Shown: in pieces, positions 53,827 through 64,000 of the stretch
Position numbering within the stretch: the first letter of the stretch is position 1
Layout: each line of letters begins with the position of its first letter
DNA from: Burkholderia sp. BCC0506
GTDB lineage: Bacteria > Pseudomonadota > Gammaproteobacteria > Burkholderiales > Burkholderiaceae
Length of the DNA stretch: 64,000 nt
Assembly: GCF_902833145.1 (NCBI RefSeq)
Contig: NZ_CADFEN010000011.1
Coordinates: forward strand, 62,001 to 126,000
Direction of reading: 5' to 3'
Position numbers and translations under genes: made by a program
Notes under the pieces: model-generated
Told to the model about the DNA's origin: nothing
Databases searched by the model: none
What the model saw: the letters and a program-made list of their open reading frames with translations, nothing else

Positions 53827-53860
53827 ACGGGCCGCTCGAGAGAGCGGCCCGTTATCGTTT
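53827..53860. terminator. Bidirectional terminator between metZ and bceM
   Basis: ACGGGCCGCTC (53827-53837) and GAGCGGCCCGT (53842-53852) form a perfect 11-bp stem with a GAGA loop, followed by TATCGTTT on the plus strand and TTTCG on the minus strand. It lies between convergent metZ and bceM. Confidence 0.88.
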
Positions 53861-53892
53861 CGGCGCATGCCGTCGCGCGTGCGTTTTCGCGT

Positions 53893-56991
<3,099 letters not shown>

Positions 56992-57436
56992 CGTGCGGCT
57001 CCTTCACGACCTGCGTCCGGTGCGTGTACGTATCGCATGCGTTTAAATGGATTAAGAAATCGGAAACGATTCTAGGGAAAAGAAATCGGCAAAAAAACGC
57101 GTGTCATTTATCTGACGGCGAATAAGCAAATGCCGGTTATTACGATCGCGGAATGAAAGGTTGACGCTCTGGCAGGCGCGACAGGGCTGCGTGGAGCGGA
57201 ATTTTCTACGCGACGGGGCGCGGAGGGCGGTCGTTATTGCCGTTTTCGGCCGTCATTGGCTTGCTGTTCCGGCGCGATATTTCAGGCGGAAACATCCCCA
57301 AATATTTCCAAATTTCTTGTGATTATTTTTGCTTGTAACCTGCATCGCGACGTTTGAAACCCATTTAGCGACAGGGCGCACTGGCGGCACGCCGCGGCGG
57401 CGCCGGTCGCTGTTGCATCGAGTCTGGAGAAGCGCA
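56992..57436. other. Divergent intergenic region of cepacian cluster II
   Basis: About 445 bp, AT-rich at both ends (57045-57130 and 57290-57345), between leftward bceO and rightward bceP. It must hold promoters for both halves of the cluster, but no pair of hexamers is convincing: TTGACG near 57163 lacks a matched -10. No coding frame with a domain was found. Confidence 0.45.
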
Positions 57437-59653
57437 TTGCGACGTCTGATTCTGGTTGGCGTGACGGCATGCGCGGCGCTGCTGACGAGCGCCGTGGCGG
57501 CCGAGACGGTGTTGCCCGCGACGACGTCGTGGATCGGCAACACGTTCGGCTATGGCGACGGCACCTGGACGCAGATCGACATCCGCGCGATCGCGGTGAC
57601 ACCCGAGGGCAAGGTGTATACGAATGCGCCGTGGGACGAGAGCGGCGCGGAGGCGAGCGTCTACCAGGACGGCAAGATGCTCGGCTTCGCCGGCGGCACG
57701 CATGGCTGGGGCAACCTCGGCGGCAGCGCGATCGCGGTGAACGGCAAGTACGCGTATGTCGCGATCGGCGTCGGCAACGAGCGCGGCCACCTGCAGTCGC
57801 CCGGCATCTGGCCGGACAAGGGCAAGCAGTGGTTCGGCATCTCCCGCCGCACGATCGGCGACATGAAGCAGCCCGCGCCGTTTCGTGCGTCGCCGCAGGT
57901 CGCACCGGGCGGGCGGGCCGATGCCGGCCGCGCACGGATGGCCGCCAGCTTCATGATGATGAACGAGGTGCCGGCGCCCGCGCGCTCGGAAGTGGGCGAG
58001 GCGAAGGCGGAAGTGGGCGGCCTCGCGGCCGACGACAAGACGCTGTTCGCGACCAATCCGTCGCACGACGCGGTGGTGGTGTACGACGCGGAGACGATGC
58101 AGCAGAAGGGCACGTGGAGCGCGCACGAGCCGGGCCGCATCGCGCTGGCGGGCGACGGCACGCTGTGGCTCTTGACCGATACGCTGGGCGGCCCCGCGCA
58201 TCTCGCGCACGTGCGGGCCGACGGCCGCAAGCTCGACGACGCGCCGGCGCTGCCGGAAGGCACCGACGCGGTGGACGTGGCGGTCGATGCGAAAGGGCGC
58301 GTGCTCGTCGCGGACAACGGGCCGCGCCAGCAGATCCTGATCTTCTCGAAGGGCGGTAAGGGTTATGCGCAGACGGGCACGCTCGGCGAGCGCGGCGGCA
58401 TCTTCGCGGGCCCGGTGCCGGGGCGGCCTGGGCCGCAGCGCTTCAACGGGCTGACGGGCGTCGGCGTCGACCGCGCCGGCAACATCTATGTGGCGATGAA
58501 CGGGATCGGGCCGCGCCACGACACGATCGGCGCCGGGCTCGGCGCGGTGCTGGAAAGCTACACGCCGGACGGCAAGCTGCGCTGGCAGGTGCAGGGGCTG
58601 CTGTTCGTCGACGGCGCGTGGCTCGACCCCGCGCGGCCGAACAGCGTGTACACGGGCAACAAGCGCTTCGAGCTCGACCTGTCGAAGCCGCCGGGCCAGG
58701 ACTGGAAATATGTCGGCTTCCTGTCGAACCGCTTCAAGTATCCGGACGACCCCGTGTTCCACACGGACCAGTATCCCGGCATGCCGATCGCGCGGCGCGT
58801 CGACGGCCGCACGTTCCTGTACCTGACCGACATGTACGCCGATCACCTGAAAATTTACCGCTTCGACGCGAAGCGCGACGGCGAAGTCGCGATTCCGTCC
58901 GGCCTGATCGCGGGCCGTGCGCGTCCGGTCGACAAGGTGCCGAACAAGCCGCCGGGCGGCGACTGGCTGTGGCGCGACGCGAACGGCAACGGCCGGCTCG
59001 ACGCCGACGAGTTCGAGACCAACACGACCGGCAAGGCAAAGGCGGGCGGCTGGGGCTGGTGGGTCGACACGAAGGGCGACATCTGGCGCACGAGCGACGT
59101 GCGCGGCATTCACCGCTTCAGCTACGGCGGGCTCGACAAGGCCGGCAACCCGATCTATTCGTACGACAAGGTCACGACCTACCCGATGCCGCAGCCGTTC
59201 ACGCAGCTGCGCCGGTCGATCTACGACGCGCAGACGGACACGCTGTACGTGACCGGCTACACGGCCGACGCGCCGCCGCAGCCGGGGATCAACAAGGAAG
59301 TCGGCCGCGTGCTGGTGCGCTTCGACAAGTGGTCGAGCGGCGCACCGGTGCTGCGCTACCAGGTCGCGCTGCCGTGGCAGCTCGATGCGAAGCCGATCCT
59401 CGACCTGATCGGGATCACCGTCGAGGGCCGCTACATCTTCACGGTGGAGCCGGTCGGCAAGATCCACGTGTACGACAAGGAAACCGGCAAGGAAGTCGGC
59501 GTGATGAGCCCGGGCGCGGAAGTCGGCAAGGCGTCGGGCTGGGTCGACGTGCCGTTCGGCATCAGCGCGTTCCGGCGCGAGAACGGCGAATACCTCGTGT
59601 TCGTCGAGGAAGACGCGCGCGGCAAGGTGCTCATGTACCGCTGGAAACCGTGA
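57437..59653 (+). CDS. bceP: Exported beta-propeller-like protein of the cepacian cluster
   Basis: A 738-residue secreted protein of unclear function. The TTG at 57437 is preferred: GGAGA lies 7 bp upstream and translation gives an ideal signal peptide, MRRLILVGVTACAALLTSAVAA. The frame continues 36 codons further upstream without such features. The mature chain shows repeated propeller-like blades: IRAIAVTPEGKVYTNAPW, VGGLAADDKTLFATNPSHDAVVVYDAETM, DVAVDAKGRVLVADNGPRQQILIFSKGG and LTGVGVDRAGNIYVAMNG. A canonical EF-hand-type loop, DANGNGRLDADE, lies near residue 513, predicting Ca2+ binding. Adjacent to the flippase and glycosyltransferase genes, it probably acts in the periplasm on polymer assembly, modification or export. 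Confidence 0.72.
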   Translation: MRRLILVGVTACAALLTSAVAAETVLPATTSWIGNTFGYGDGTWTQIDIRAIAVTPEGKVYTNAPWDESGAEASVYQDGKMLGFAGGTHGWGNLGGSAIAVNGKYAYVAIGVGNERGHLQSPGIWPDKGKQWFGISRRTIGDMKQPAPFRASPQVAPGGRADAGRARMAASFMMMNEVPAPARSEVGEAKAEVGGLAADDKTLFATNPSHDAVVVYDAETMQQKGTWSAHEPGRIALAGDGTLWLLTDTLGGPAHLAHVRADGRKLDDAPALPEGTDAVDVAVDAKGRVLVADNGPRQQILIFSKGGKGYAQTGTLGERGGIFAGPVPGRPGPQRFNGLTGVGVDRAGNIYVAMNGIGPRHDTIGAGLGAVLESYTPDGKLRWQVQGLLFVDGAWLDPARPNSVYTGNKRFELDLSKPPGQDWKYVGFLSNRFKYPDDPVFHTDQYPGMPIARRVDGRTFLYLTDMYADHLKIYRFDAKRDGEVAIPSGLIAGRARPVDKVPNKPPGGDWLWRDANGNGRLDADEFETNTTGKAKAGGWGWWVDTKGDIWRTSDVRGIHRFSYGGLDKAGNPIYSYDKVTTYPMPQPFTQLRRSIYDAQTDTLYVTGYTADAPPQPGINKEVGRVLVRFDKWSSGAPVLRYQVALPWQLDAKPILDLIGITVEGRYIFTVEPVGKIHVYDKETGKEVGVMSPGAEVGKASGWVDVPFGISAFRRENGEYLVFVEEDARGKVLMYRWKP

Positions 59654-59690
59654 CGGGCGGCGCGCCGTCGTCGTCACACAAGGCAGAAGC

Positions 59691-61157
59691 ATGGACAAAG
59701 GCATACTCAAGAACGTTTCGATCAACTTCATCGGGCTGATCCTGCCGACCTTCGTGTCGCTGGTGACCGTGCCCGCGTACATCCACGCGCTCGGCGTCGA
59801 ACGCTACGGCGTCGTGAGCCTCGTGTGGACGCTGATCGGCTATTTCGGGATCCTCGATCTCGGGATGAGCATGGCCGCGCAGAACCACATCTCGAAGGCG
59901 CTCGCGAGCGGCAACGCCGACGAAAGCGCGCGCGTGTTCTGGAGCGCGTTCTGGCTGAATCTGGGCACCGGCGTCGCGGGCGGGCTGCTGATCTATTTCG
60001 GCGCGTTCGTCTATACCGCGTATTTCACGAAGGTGTCGGCCGCGATGCAGCACGAGGTGTATCTGGCGCTGCCGTGGCTCGCGCTCGCGATTCCGCTGGC
60101 GAACGTGTCGTGGGTGTTCGCCGGTGCGATCAACGGCGCCGAACGGTTCGGCGTGTTCAACACGAACCAGACGATCGGCACGTTCCTGTTCCAGCTGCTG
60201 CCGCTCGGCGCCGCGTGGTGGATCGCGCCGAACCTGCAGACGGTGCTCGCCGCGGCCGTCGTCGCGCGGCTGATCGCGGCGGTGATGCTCGGCCACGCCA
60301 GCATCAAGGTGCTCGGGATTCGCCGCATCGATCCGCCGCAGTGGGGCACCGCGAAAGGGCTGTTCAACTTCGGCGGCTGGATGCTGATCGCGAGCACGAC
60401 GAGCATGATCGCCGACACGCTCGACCGCGTGATGCTCGGCGCCGGCATGGGCGCGAAGTTCGTCACCTACTACACGGTGCCGCAGAACCTCGTCACGCGC
60501 CTGAACATGCTGCCGAACGCGCTCGTGCGCACGCTGTTCCCGCGCCTGTCGGCGGTCGGCCGCGATCATGCGGATACGCTCGCGCGCCAGTCGCTCGAGT
60601 TCCTGAACGGCGTGTTCACCCCGGTCGGCATCATCGCGATCTTCGCGCTCGCGCCGTTCCTCACGCTGTGGGTCGGCGCCGATCTCGCCGCGCATTCGGC
60701 GCCTGTTGGCCGCGTGCTCGTGATCAGCGTGTGGCTCGTCGGCCAGGCGAGCGTCACGCGCATCCTGATCCAGTCGCAGGTCAACCCGGCCCGCGCGGCA
60801 TTCGCCGGGCTCGTCGAGATGCCGTTCTTCGTCGGCGGCCTGTGGCTCGGCATTCATCACTTCGGGCTGATCGGCGCGGCGGTGGTCGTCGCGGCGCGTG
60901 CGCTGGTCGACTACGGCGTGCTGCTGTACCTGTCGGCGATCCGGATGCGCGCGATCGTGCTCGACATGCTCGCGCATCTCGCGTTCCTGCTGGCGAGCCT
61001 GTTCCTGGCGCAGGCATGGCCGGGGCTGGTCCAGTCGATCGGCATGTGCGCGGTCGTGCTGGTGCTGAACGTCGCGTGGTCGCTCACGATGACGCCGGGG
61101 CTGCGCGCACTCGTGCGCGACCTGTTTGTCCGTCTCAATGCGAGGAGAACAGCATGA
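59691..61157 (+). CDS. bceQ: Wzx-type repeat-unit flippase
   Basis: A 488-residue inner-membrane protein of the MATE/PST oligosaccharide-flippase superfamily with 12-14 hydrophobic segments. The N terminus, KNVSINFIGLILPTFVSLVTVPAYIHALG, followed by YGVVSLVWTLIGYFGILDLGMSMA, is characteristic of Wzx proteins. It should translocate the lipid-linked cepacian heptasaccharide across the inner membrane for Wzy-dependent polymerisation. It follows bceP by 37 bp and its stop overlaps the bceR start (ATGA), so they are co-translated. Confidence 0.9.
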   Translation: MDKGILKNVSINFIGLILPTFVSLVTVPAYIHALGVERYGVVSLVWTLIGYFGILDLGMSMAAQNHISKALASGNADESARVFWSAFWLNLGTGVAGGLLIYFGAFVYTAYFTKVSAAMQHEVYLALPWLALAIPLANVSWVFAGAINGAERFGVFNTNQTIGTFLFQLLPLGAAWWIAPNLQTVLAAAVVARLIAAVMLGHASIKVLGIRRIDPPQWGTAKGLFNFGGWMLIASTTSMIADTLDRVMLGAGMGAKFVTYYTVPQNLVTRLNMLPNALVRTLFPRLSAVGRDHADTLARQSLEFLNGVFTPVGIIAIFALAPFLTLWVGADLAAHSAPVGRVLVISVWLVGQASVTRILIQSQVNPARAAFAGLVEMPFFVGGLWLGIHHFGLIGAAVVVAARALVDYGVLLYLSAIRMRAIVLDMLAHLAFLLASLFLAQAWPGLVQSIGMCAVVLVLNVAWSLTMTPGLRALVRDLFVRLNARRTA

Positions 61158-63622
61158 ATCGCGATCTGGCGGAACACGCCGTCCTGAATCTCGCCACGGC
61201 CGATGCCGCCGTGGCCCACGCCGGCGACGCCGCCGCGCTGCACCGCGCGGTGCCGGCCGAGCGCGCCGGCGCGCGGCACCCGGCGCGCGCGCTGCGCGTG
61301 GCGATCGTCCACGACTGGCTCGTCACCTATGCGGGCGCCGAGCGCGTGCTCGAACAGATCGTCGCGTGCTTTCCCGACGCGGACCTGTTCAGCCTCGTCG
61401 ATTTCCTCGACGATCGCGCGTTCGTGCGCGGCAAGCCGGTGACGACGTCGTTCATCCAGAAGCTGCCGTTCGCACGCACCAAGTACCGCAGCTACCTGCC
61501 GCTGATGCCGCTCGCGATCGAGCAGCTCGACGTGTCCGAGTACGACCTCGTGATCTCGAGCAGCCACGCGGTCGCGAAGGGCGTGCTGACCGGCCCGGAC
61601 CAGGTGCACATCAGCTACGTGCATTCGCCGATCCGCTATGCGTGGGACCTGCAGCACCAGTATCTGGAGCAGTCGAACCTCACGCACGGGCCCAAATCGC
61701 TGCTCGCGCGGATGATCCTGCATTACATCCGCAACTGGGATACGCGCACCGCGAACGCGGTGGACGGCTTCGTCGCGAATTCGGCGTTCATCGCGCGGCG
61801 CATCAAGAAGGTCTACCACCGCGACGCGGCGGTGATCTTTCCGCCGGTCGACGTCGACGCGTTCTCGCTGAACGCGGTGAAGGAGGATTTCTACCTGACC
61901 GCGTCGCGGATGGTGCCGTACAAGAAGATCGACCTGATCGTCGAAGCGTTTTCGCGCACGCCCGAGCGCAAGCTCGTCGTGATCGGCGACGGCCCCGAGA
62001 TGCAGAAGATTCGCGCGAAGGCCGGCCCGAACGTCGAGATCATGGGCTACCAGCCGTTCGCGGTGCTGCACGACCGGATGCGGCGCGCGAAGGCGTTCGT
62101 GTTCGCGGCCGAGGAGGATTTCGGGATCTCGGTCGTCGAGGCGCAGGCATGCGGCACGCCGGTCATCGCGTACGGCAAGGGCGGCGCGCTCGAAACCGTG
62201 CTCGACCCGCAATCGAACCTGAACCCGACCGGCCTCTTCTTCGACGAGCAGACGCCGCAGGCGATCGTCGCGGCCGTCGACGATTTCGAGCGCGCGCCGC
62301 AGCGCTTCACGCCCGATGCCTGCCGCGCGAACGCGGAGCGGTTTTCCGCCGATACGTTCCGGCGGCGCTTCCTCGACTACGTGGAGCACGCGCTGCCCGG
62401 CTCGACCGCGCAGCGCGGCACGGCCGCGCCTCTGCCGGTCGTGCGCGGCCCGGCGACGCTCGTGCTCGACCAGAGCGGCGTGCTCGGCGGCGCCGAGCTG
62501 TCGCTGCTCGAGATCATGAAGCACATGCGCGCGAACGCCGACGTGCTGCTGTTCGACGACGGCCCGTTCCGCGCGGCGCTCGACGAGATCGGCGCGCGCG
62601 TCGACGTGGTCGACCAGGGCGCGCTCGCGGGCGTGCGCAAGCAGGGCGGCGTGTCGTTCGGCGCGGTGATGCAGCTCGTGCGGCTGGTGCGCGACGTCGC
62701 CCGGCGCGCGCGCCGCGCCGAGGTGATCTATGCGAACACGCAACGCGCGATGGTGGTCGCCGCGCTCGCCGGGCGGCTCGCACGCAAGCCGGTGGTCTGG
62801 CATCTGCGCGACATCGTCAGCACCGATCATTTCGGCGGCAAGCAGTTGCAGGCGATCAAGTACTGCGCGCGGCTCGGCGTCACGCGCGTGATCGCGAACT
62901 CCGACGCGTCCGCGCAGGCGTTTCGTGCGCTGACGGGCTTCACGCCGCAGCACGTCGACGTCGTATTCAACGGCATTTCGGCCGAACCGTTCGATGCGCT
63001 GGAAGGCGTGAGCCAGGCCGCGCTGCGCGCGCGCCTCGGGTTGCCCGTAGACGCATGGCTGGTCGGCTCGTTCAGCCGTCTCGCGCGCTGGAAGGGGCAG
63101 CACGTGCTGCTGGAGGCCGCCGCGCGGCATCCGGACATGCATGTGGTGCTGGTCGGCGCGCCGCTGTTCGGCGAGGACGACTATGCGGCGCAGCTGCACG
63201 AATACGTCGCGCAGCACGGGATGGACGCGCGCGTGCATTTCCTCGGGTTCCAGCGCGACGTGGCCGCGTGCATGACGGCGGTCGACGTCGTCGCGCACAC
63301 GTCGATCACGCCGGAGCCGTTCGGGCGCGTGATCGTCGAGGGGATGCTCGCCCGCCGGCCGGTCGTCGCGGCGCGGGCGGGCGGCGTCGTCGAGATCATC
63401 GAGGACGGCGACAACGGGCTGCTCTGCGAGCCGGGCAACGCGGCCGCGCTGGCCGATGCGCTGGCGACGCTCAAGCGCGACGGCGCGCTGCGCGAGCGGC
63501 TCGTCGCGAGCGGGCGCGCGACCGCGGTGCGCCGGTTCGGCACCGAAACCTACGTGGAGCGGGTCGAGAAGATCCTCGCGGATACGGCGAAGGCCGCCAG
63601 GGCCGCGCACGCGAAGAAGTAA
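61154..63622 (+). CDS. bceR: Two-domain GT-B glycosyltransferase
   Basis: An 822-residue cytoplasmic protein containing two complete GT4-type glycosyltransferase modules. Module 1 (about 50-405) begins ALRVAIVHDWLVTYAGAERVLEQ and carries the donor-site motif FVFAAEEDFGISVVEAQACGTPVIAYGKGGALETV. Module 2 (about 435-815) begins LVLDQSGVLGGAELSLLEI and carries TSITPEPFGRVIVEGMLARRPVVAARAGGVVEII. Both have the EX7E arrangement. It probably adds two sugars of the cepacian repeat. The ATG at 61154 overlaps the bceQ stop, preceded by GAGGAGA. A longer upstream frame overlaps bceQ and is a shadow. Confidence 0.92.
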   Translation: MNRDLAEHAVLNLATADAAVAHAGDAAALHRAVPAERAGARHPARALRVAIVHDWLVTYAGAERVLEQIVACFPDADLFSLVDFLDDRAFVRGKPVTTSFIQKLPFARTKYRSYLPLMPLAIEQLDVSEYDLVISSSHAVAKGVLTGPDQVHISYVHSPIRYAWDLQHQYLEQSNLTHGPKSLLARMILHYIRNWDTRTANAVDGFVANSAFIARRIKKVYHRDAAVIFPPVDVDAFSLNAVKEDFYLTASRMVPYKKIDLIVEAFSRTPERKLVVIGDGPEMQKIRAKAGPNVEIMGYQPFAVLHDRMRRAKAFVFAAEEDFGISVVEAQACGTPVIAYGKGGALETVLDPQSNLNPTGLFFDEQTPQAIVAAVDDFERAPQRFTPDACRANAERFSADTFRRRFLDYVEHALPGSTAQRGTAAPLPVVRGPATLVLDQSGVLGGAELSLLEIMKHMRANADVLLFDDGPFRAALDEIGARVDVVDQGALAGVRKQGGVSFGAVMQLVRLVRDVARRARRAEVIYANTQRAMVVAALAGRLARKPVVWHLRDIVSTDHFGGKQLQAIKYCARLGVTRVIANSDASAQAFRALTGFTPQHVDVVFNGISAEPFDALEGVSQAALRARLGLPVDAWLVGSFSRLARWKGQHVLLEAAARHPDMHVVLVGAPLFGEDDYAAQLHEYVAQHGMDARVHFLGFQRDVAACMTAVDVVAHTSITPEPFGRVIVEGMLARRPVVAARAGGVVEIIEDGDNGLLCEPGNAAALADALATLKRDGALRERLVASGRATAVRRFGTETYVERVEKILADTAKAARAAHAKK

Positions 63623-63940
63623 CAGTCGGCGCGAGCCGGCGGGAACGAGCTCCCATGCGGCGTTGCGCTGCGCGGGGGCGTTGCTTTTCGGCGGGCGAGA
63701 TGTCTGTTTTGGGGCGGCGGGCGGCTGGTTTGCCGCCCACGTCCGCGTCGGGCGCGCGCGTGGCCAGGATCGTCATCGGGAACGGGACCGGGCCGTCGGC
63801 AACGTGAAGCGAGCGGGTGATGCCGCCGCAGTCGTGCCGCGGAAACCGCGTGGAGGCGGCTTACGCGGGCCGTAGCGCCGTCGGAGAGCGGCAGGCTGCC
63901 CGCCGCTTGCGAACCGGCCCGCAACCGTGTGCCGCCCATG
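63623..63940. other. Intergenic stretch after bceR, no gene seen
   Basis: About 320 bp with only Arg/Ala-rich chance frames on both strands and no recognised domain. No terminator for bceR with a T tract was found. The leftward terminator at 63941-63975 marks the end of a minus-strand gene beyond the window. Confidence 0.45.
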
Positions 63941-63975
63941 AAAAGCCCCCGCGCAGCGAGACGCCGCGCGGGGGC
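63941..63975 (-). terminator. Intrinsic terminator for a minus-strand gene to the right
   Basis: GCCCCCGCGC (63945-63954) and GCGCGGGGGC (63966-63975) form a perfect 10-bp stem; on the minus strand it is followed by TTTT. It implies that the next gene to the right reads toward the window. Confidence 0.8.
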
Positions 63976-64000
63976 ACTTGAGCCGACCGGGCCGGCCCGC

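Noticed and set aside
60911-63610. An 899-codon minus-strand frame opposite bceQ/bceR
   Set aside because: Antisense shadow; the plus strand carries two complete GT4 modules and a flippase.
59825-63622. A 1265-codon fusion of the bceQ region with bceR
   Set aside because: The upstream part is a shadow frame within bceQ; the ATG at 61154 with GAGGAGA overlaps the bceQ stop in the usual coupled manner.

Overview
The window is a contiguous piece of a high-GC (roughly two-thirds G+C) betaproteobacterial chromosome. Gene content and order point to the Burkholderia cepacia complex and probably to its second replicon: acnA-prpD-citE-like-mdh / gntR-sdhCDABE-gltA, then leuCDB-asd-fimV-truA-trpF-trpB-methyltransferase-trpA-accD-folC-dedD-cvpA-purF-metZ, then the second cepacian exopolysaccharide cluster (bceM to bceR). 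This placement comes from remembered family and synteny knowledge, not from a database search. No rRNA, tRNA, CRISPR array, insertion sequence or phage gene was seen.

Layout. 1-2.8 kb: the start of a secreted S53 (sedolisin) peptidase running off the left edge, preceded by a lux-box-like palindrome, then an ArsR / SRPBCC / DUF1801 operon whose promoter carries an overlapping inverted repeat. 2.9-16.4 kb: a TCA-cycle island. acnA, prpD, a small secreted protein, a CitE-like lyase and mdh read leftward; a GntR/UTRA regulator, sdhCDAB, sdhE and gltA read rightward. A perfect 16-bp palindrome sits between the two halves. 16.4-23.9 kb: accessory metabolism, with an AraC regulator divergent from a VOC protein, a DUF1479 oxygenase-like protein, a dimethylarginine dimethylaminohydrolase, an Lrp regulator, an amino-acid permease and an amidase resembling indoleacetamide hydrolase. 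23.9-31.2 kb: a LysR regulator divergent from an MFS transporter, a SnoaL-like protein, both subunits of a Rieske ring-hydroxylating oxygenase, a clear tryptophan 2-monooxygenase (IaaM family) and a glutathione S-transferase. 31.6-33.2 kb: a tandem pair of paralogous Tat-exported proteins of unknown function.

33.4-53.8 kb: a biosynthetic block. leuC, a 48-codon entericidin-like lipoprotein, leuD and leuB are followed by a 39-codon leader peptide whose last 15 residues are almost only Ile, Thr and Lys, directly upstream of asd. An isolated flagellar hook-like gene (flgE) lies opposite fimV. truA and trpF-trpB-(adenine methyltransferase)-trpA-accD follow; after a terminator come folC, a SPOR-domain gene, cvpA and purF. 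metZ is preceded by a sequence resembling a SAM-II riboswitch and an intrinsic terminator. 53.9-63.6 kb: cepacian cluster II, with GDP-rhamnose synthesis (bceM, bceN) and an acyltransferase (bceO) reading left, and an exported propeller-like protein (bceP), a flippase (bceQ) and a double glycosyltransferase (bceR) reading right.

The least explained items are the Ile/Thr/Lys leader before asd, the monooxygenase-Rieske-amidase neighbourhood, the Tat paralogue pair, the SAM-II-like element with an extra loop hairpin, and the orphan hook gene next to a strongly structured intergenic region.
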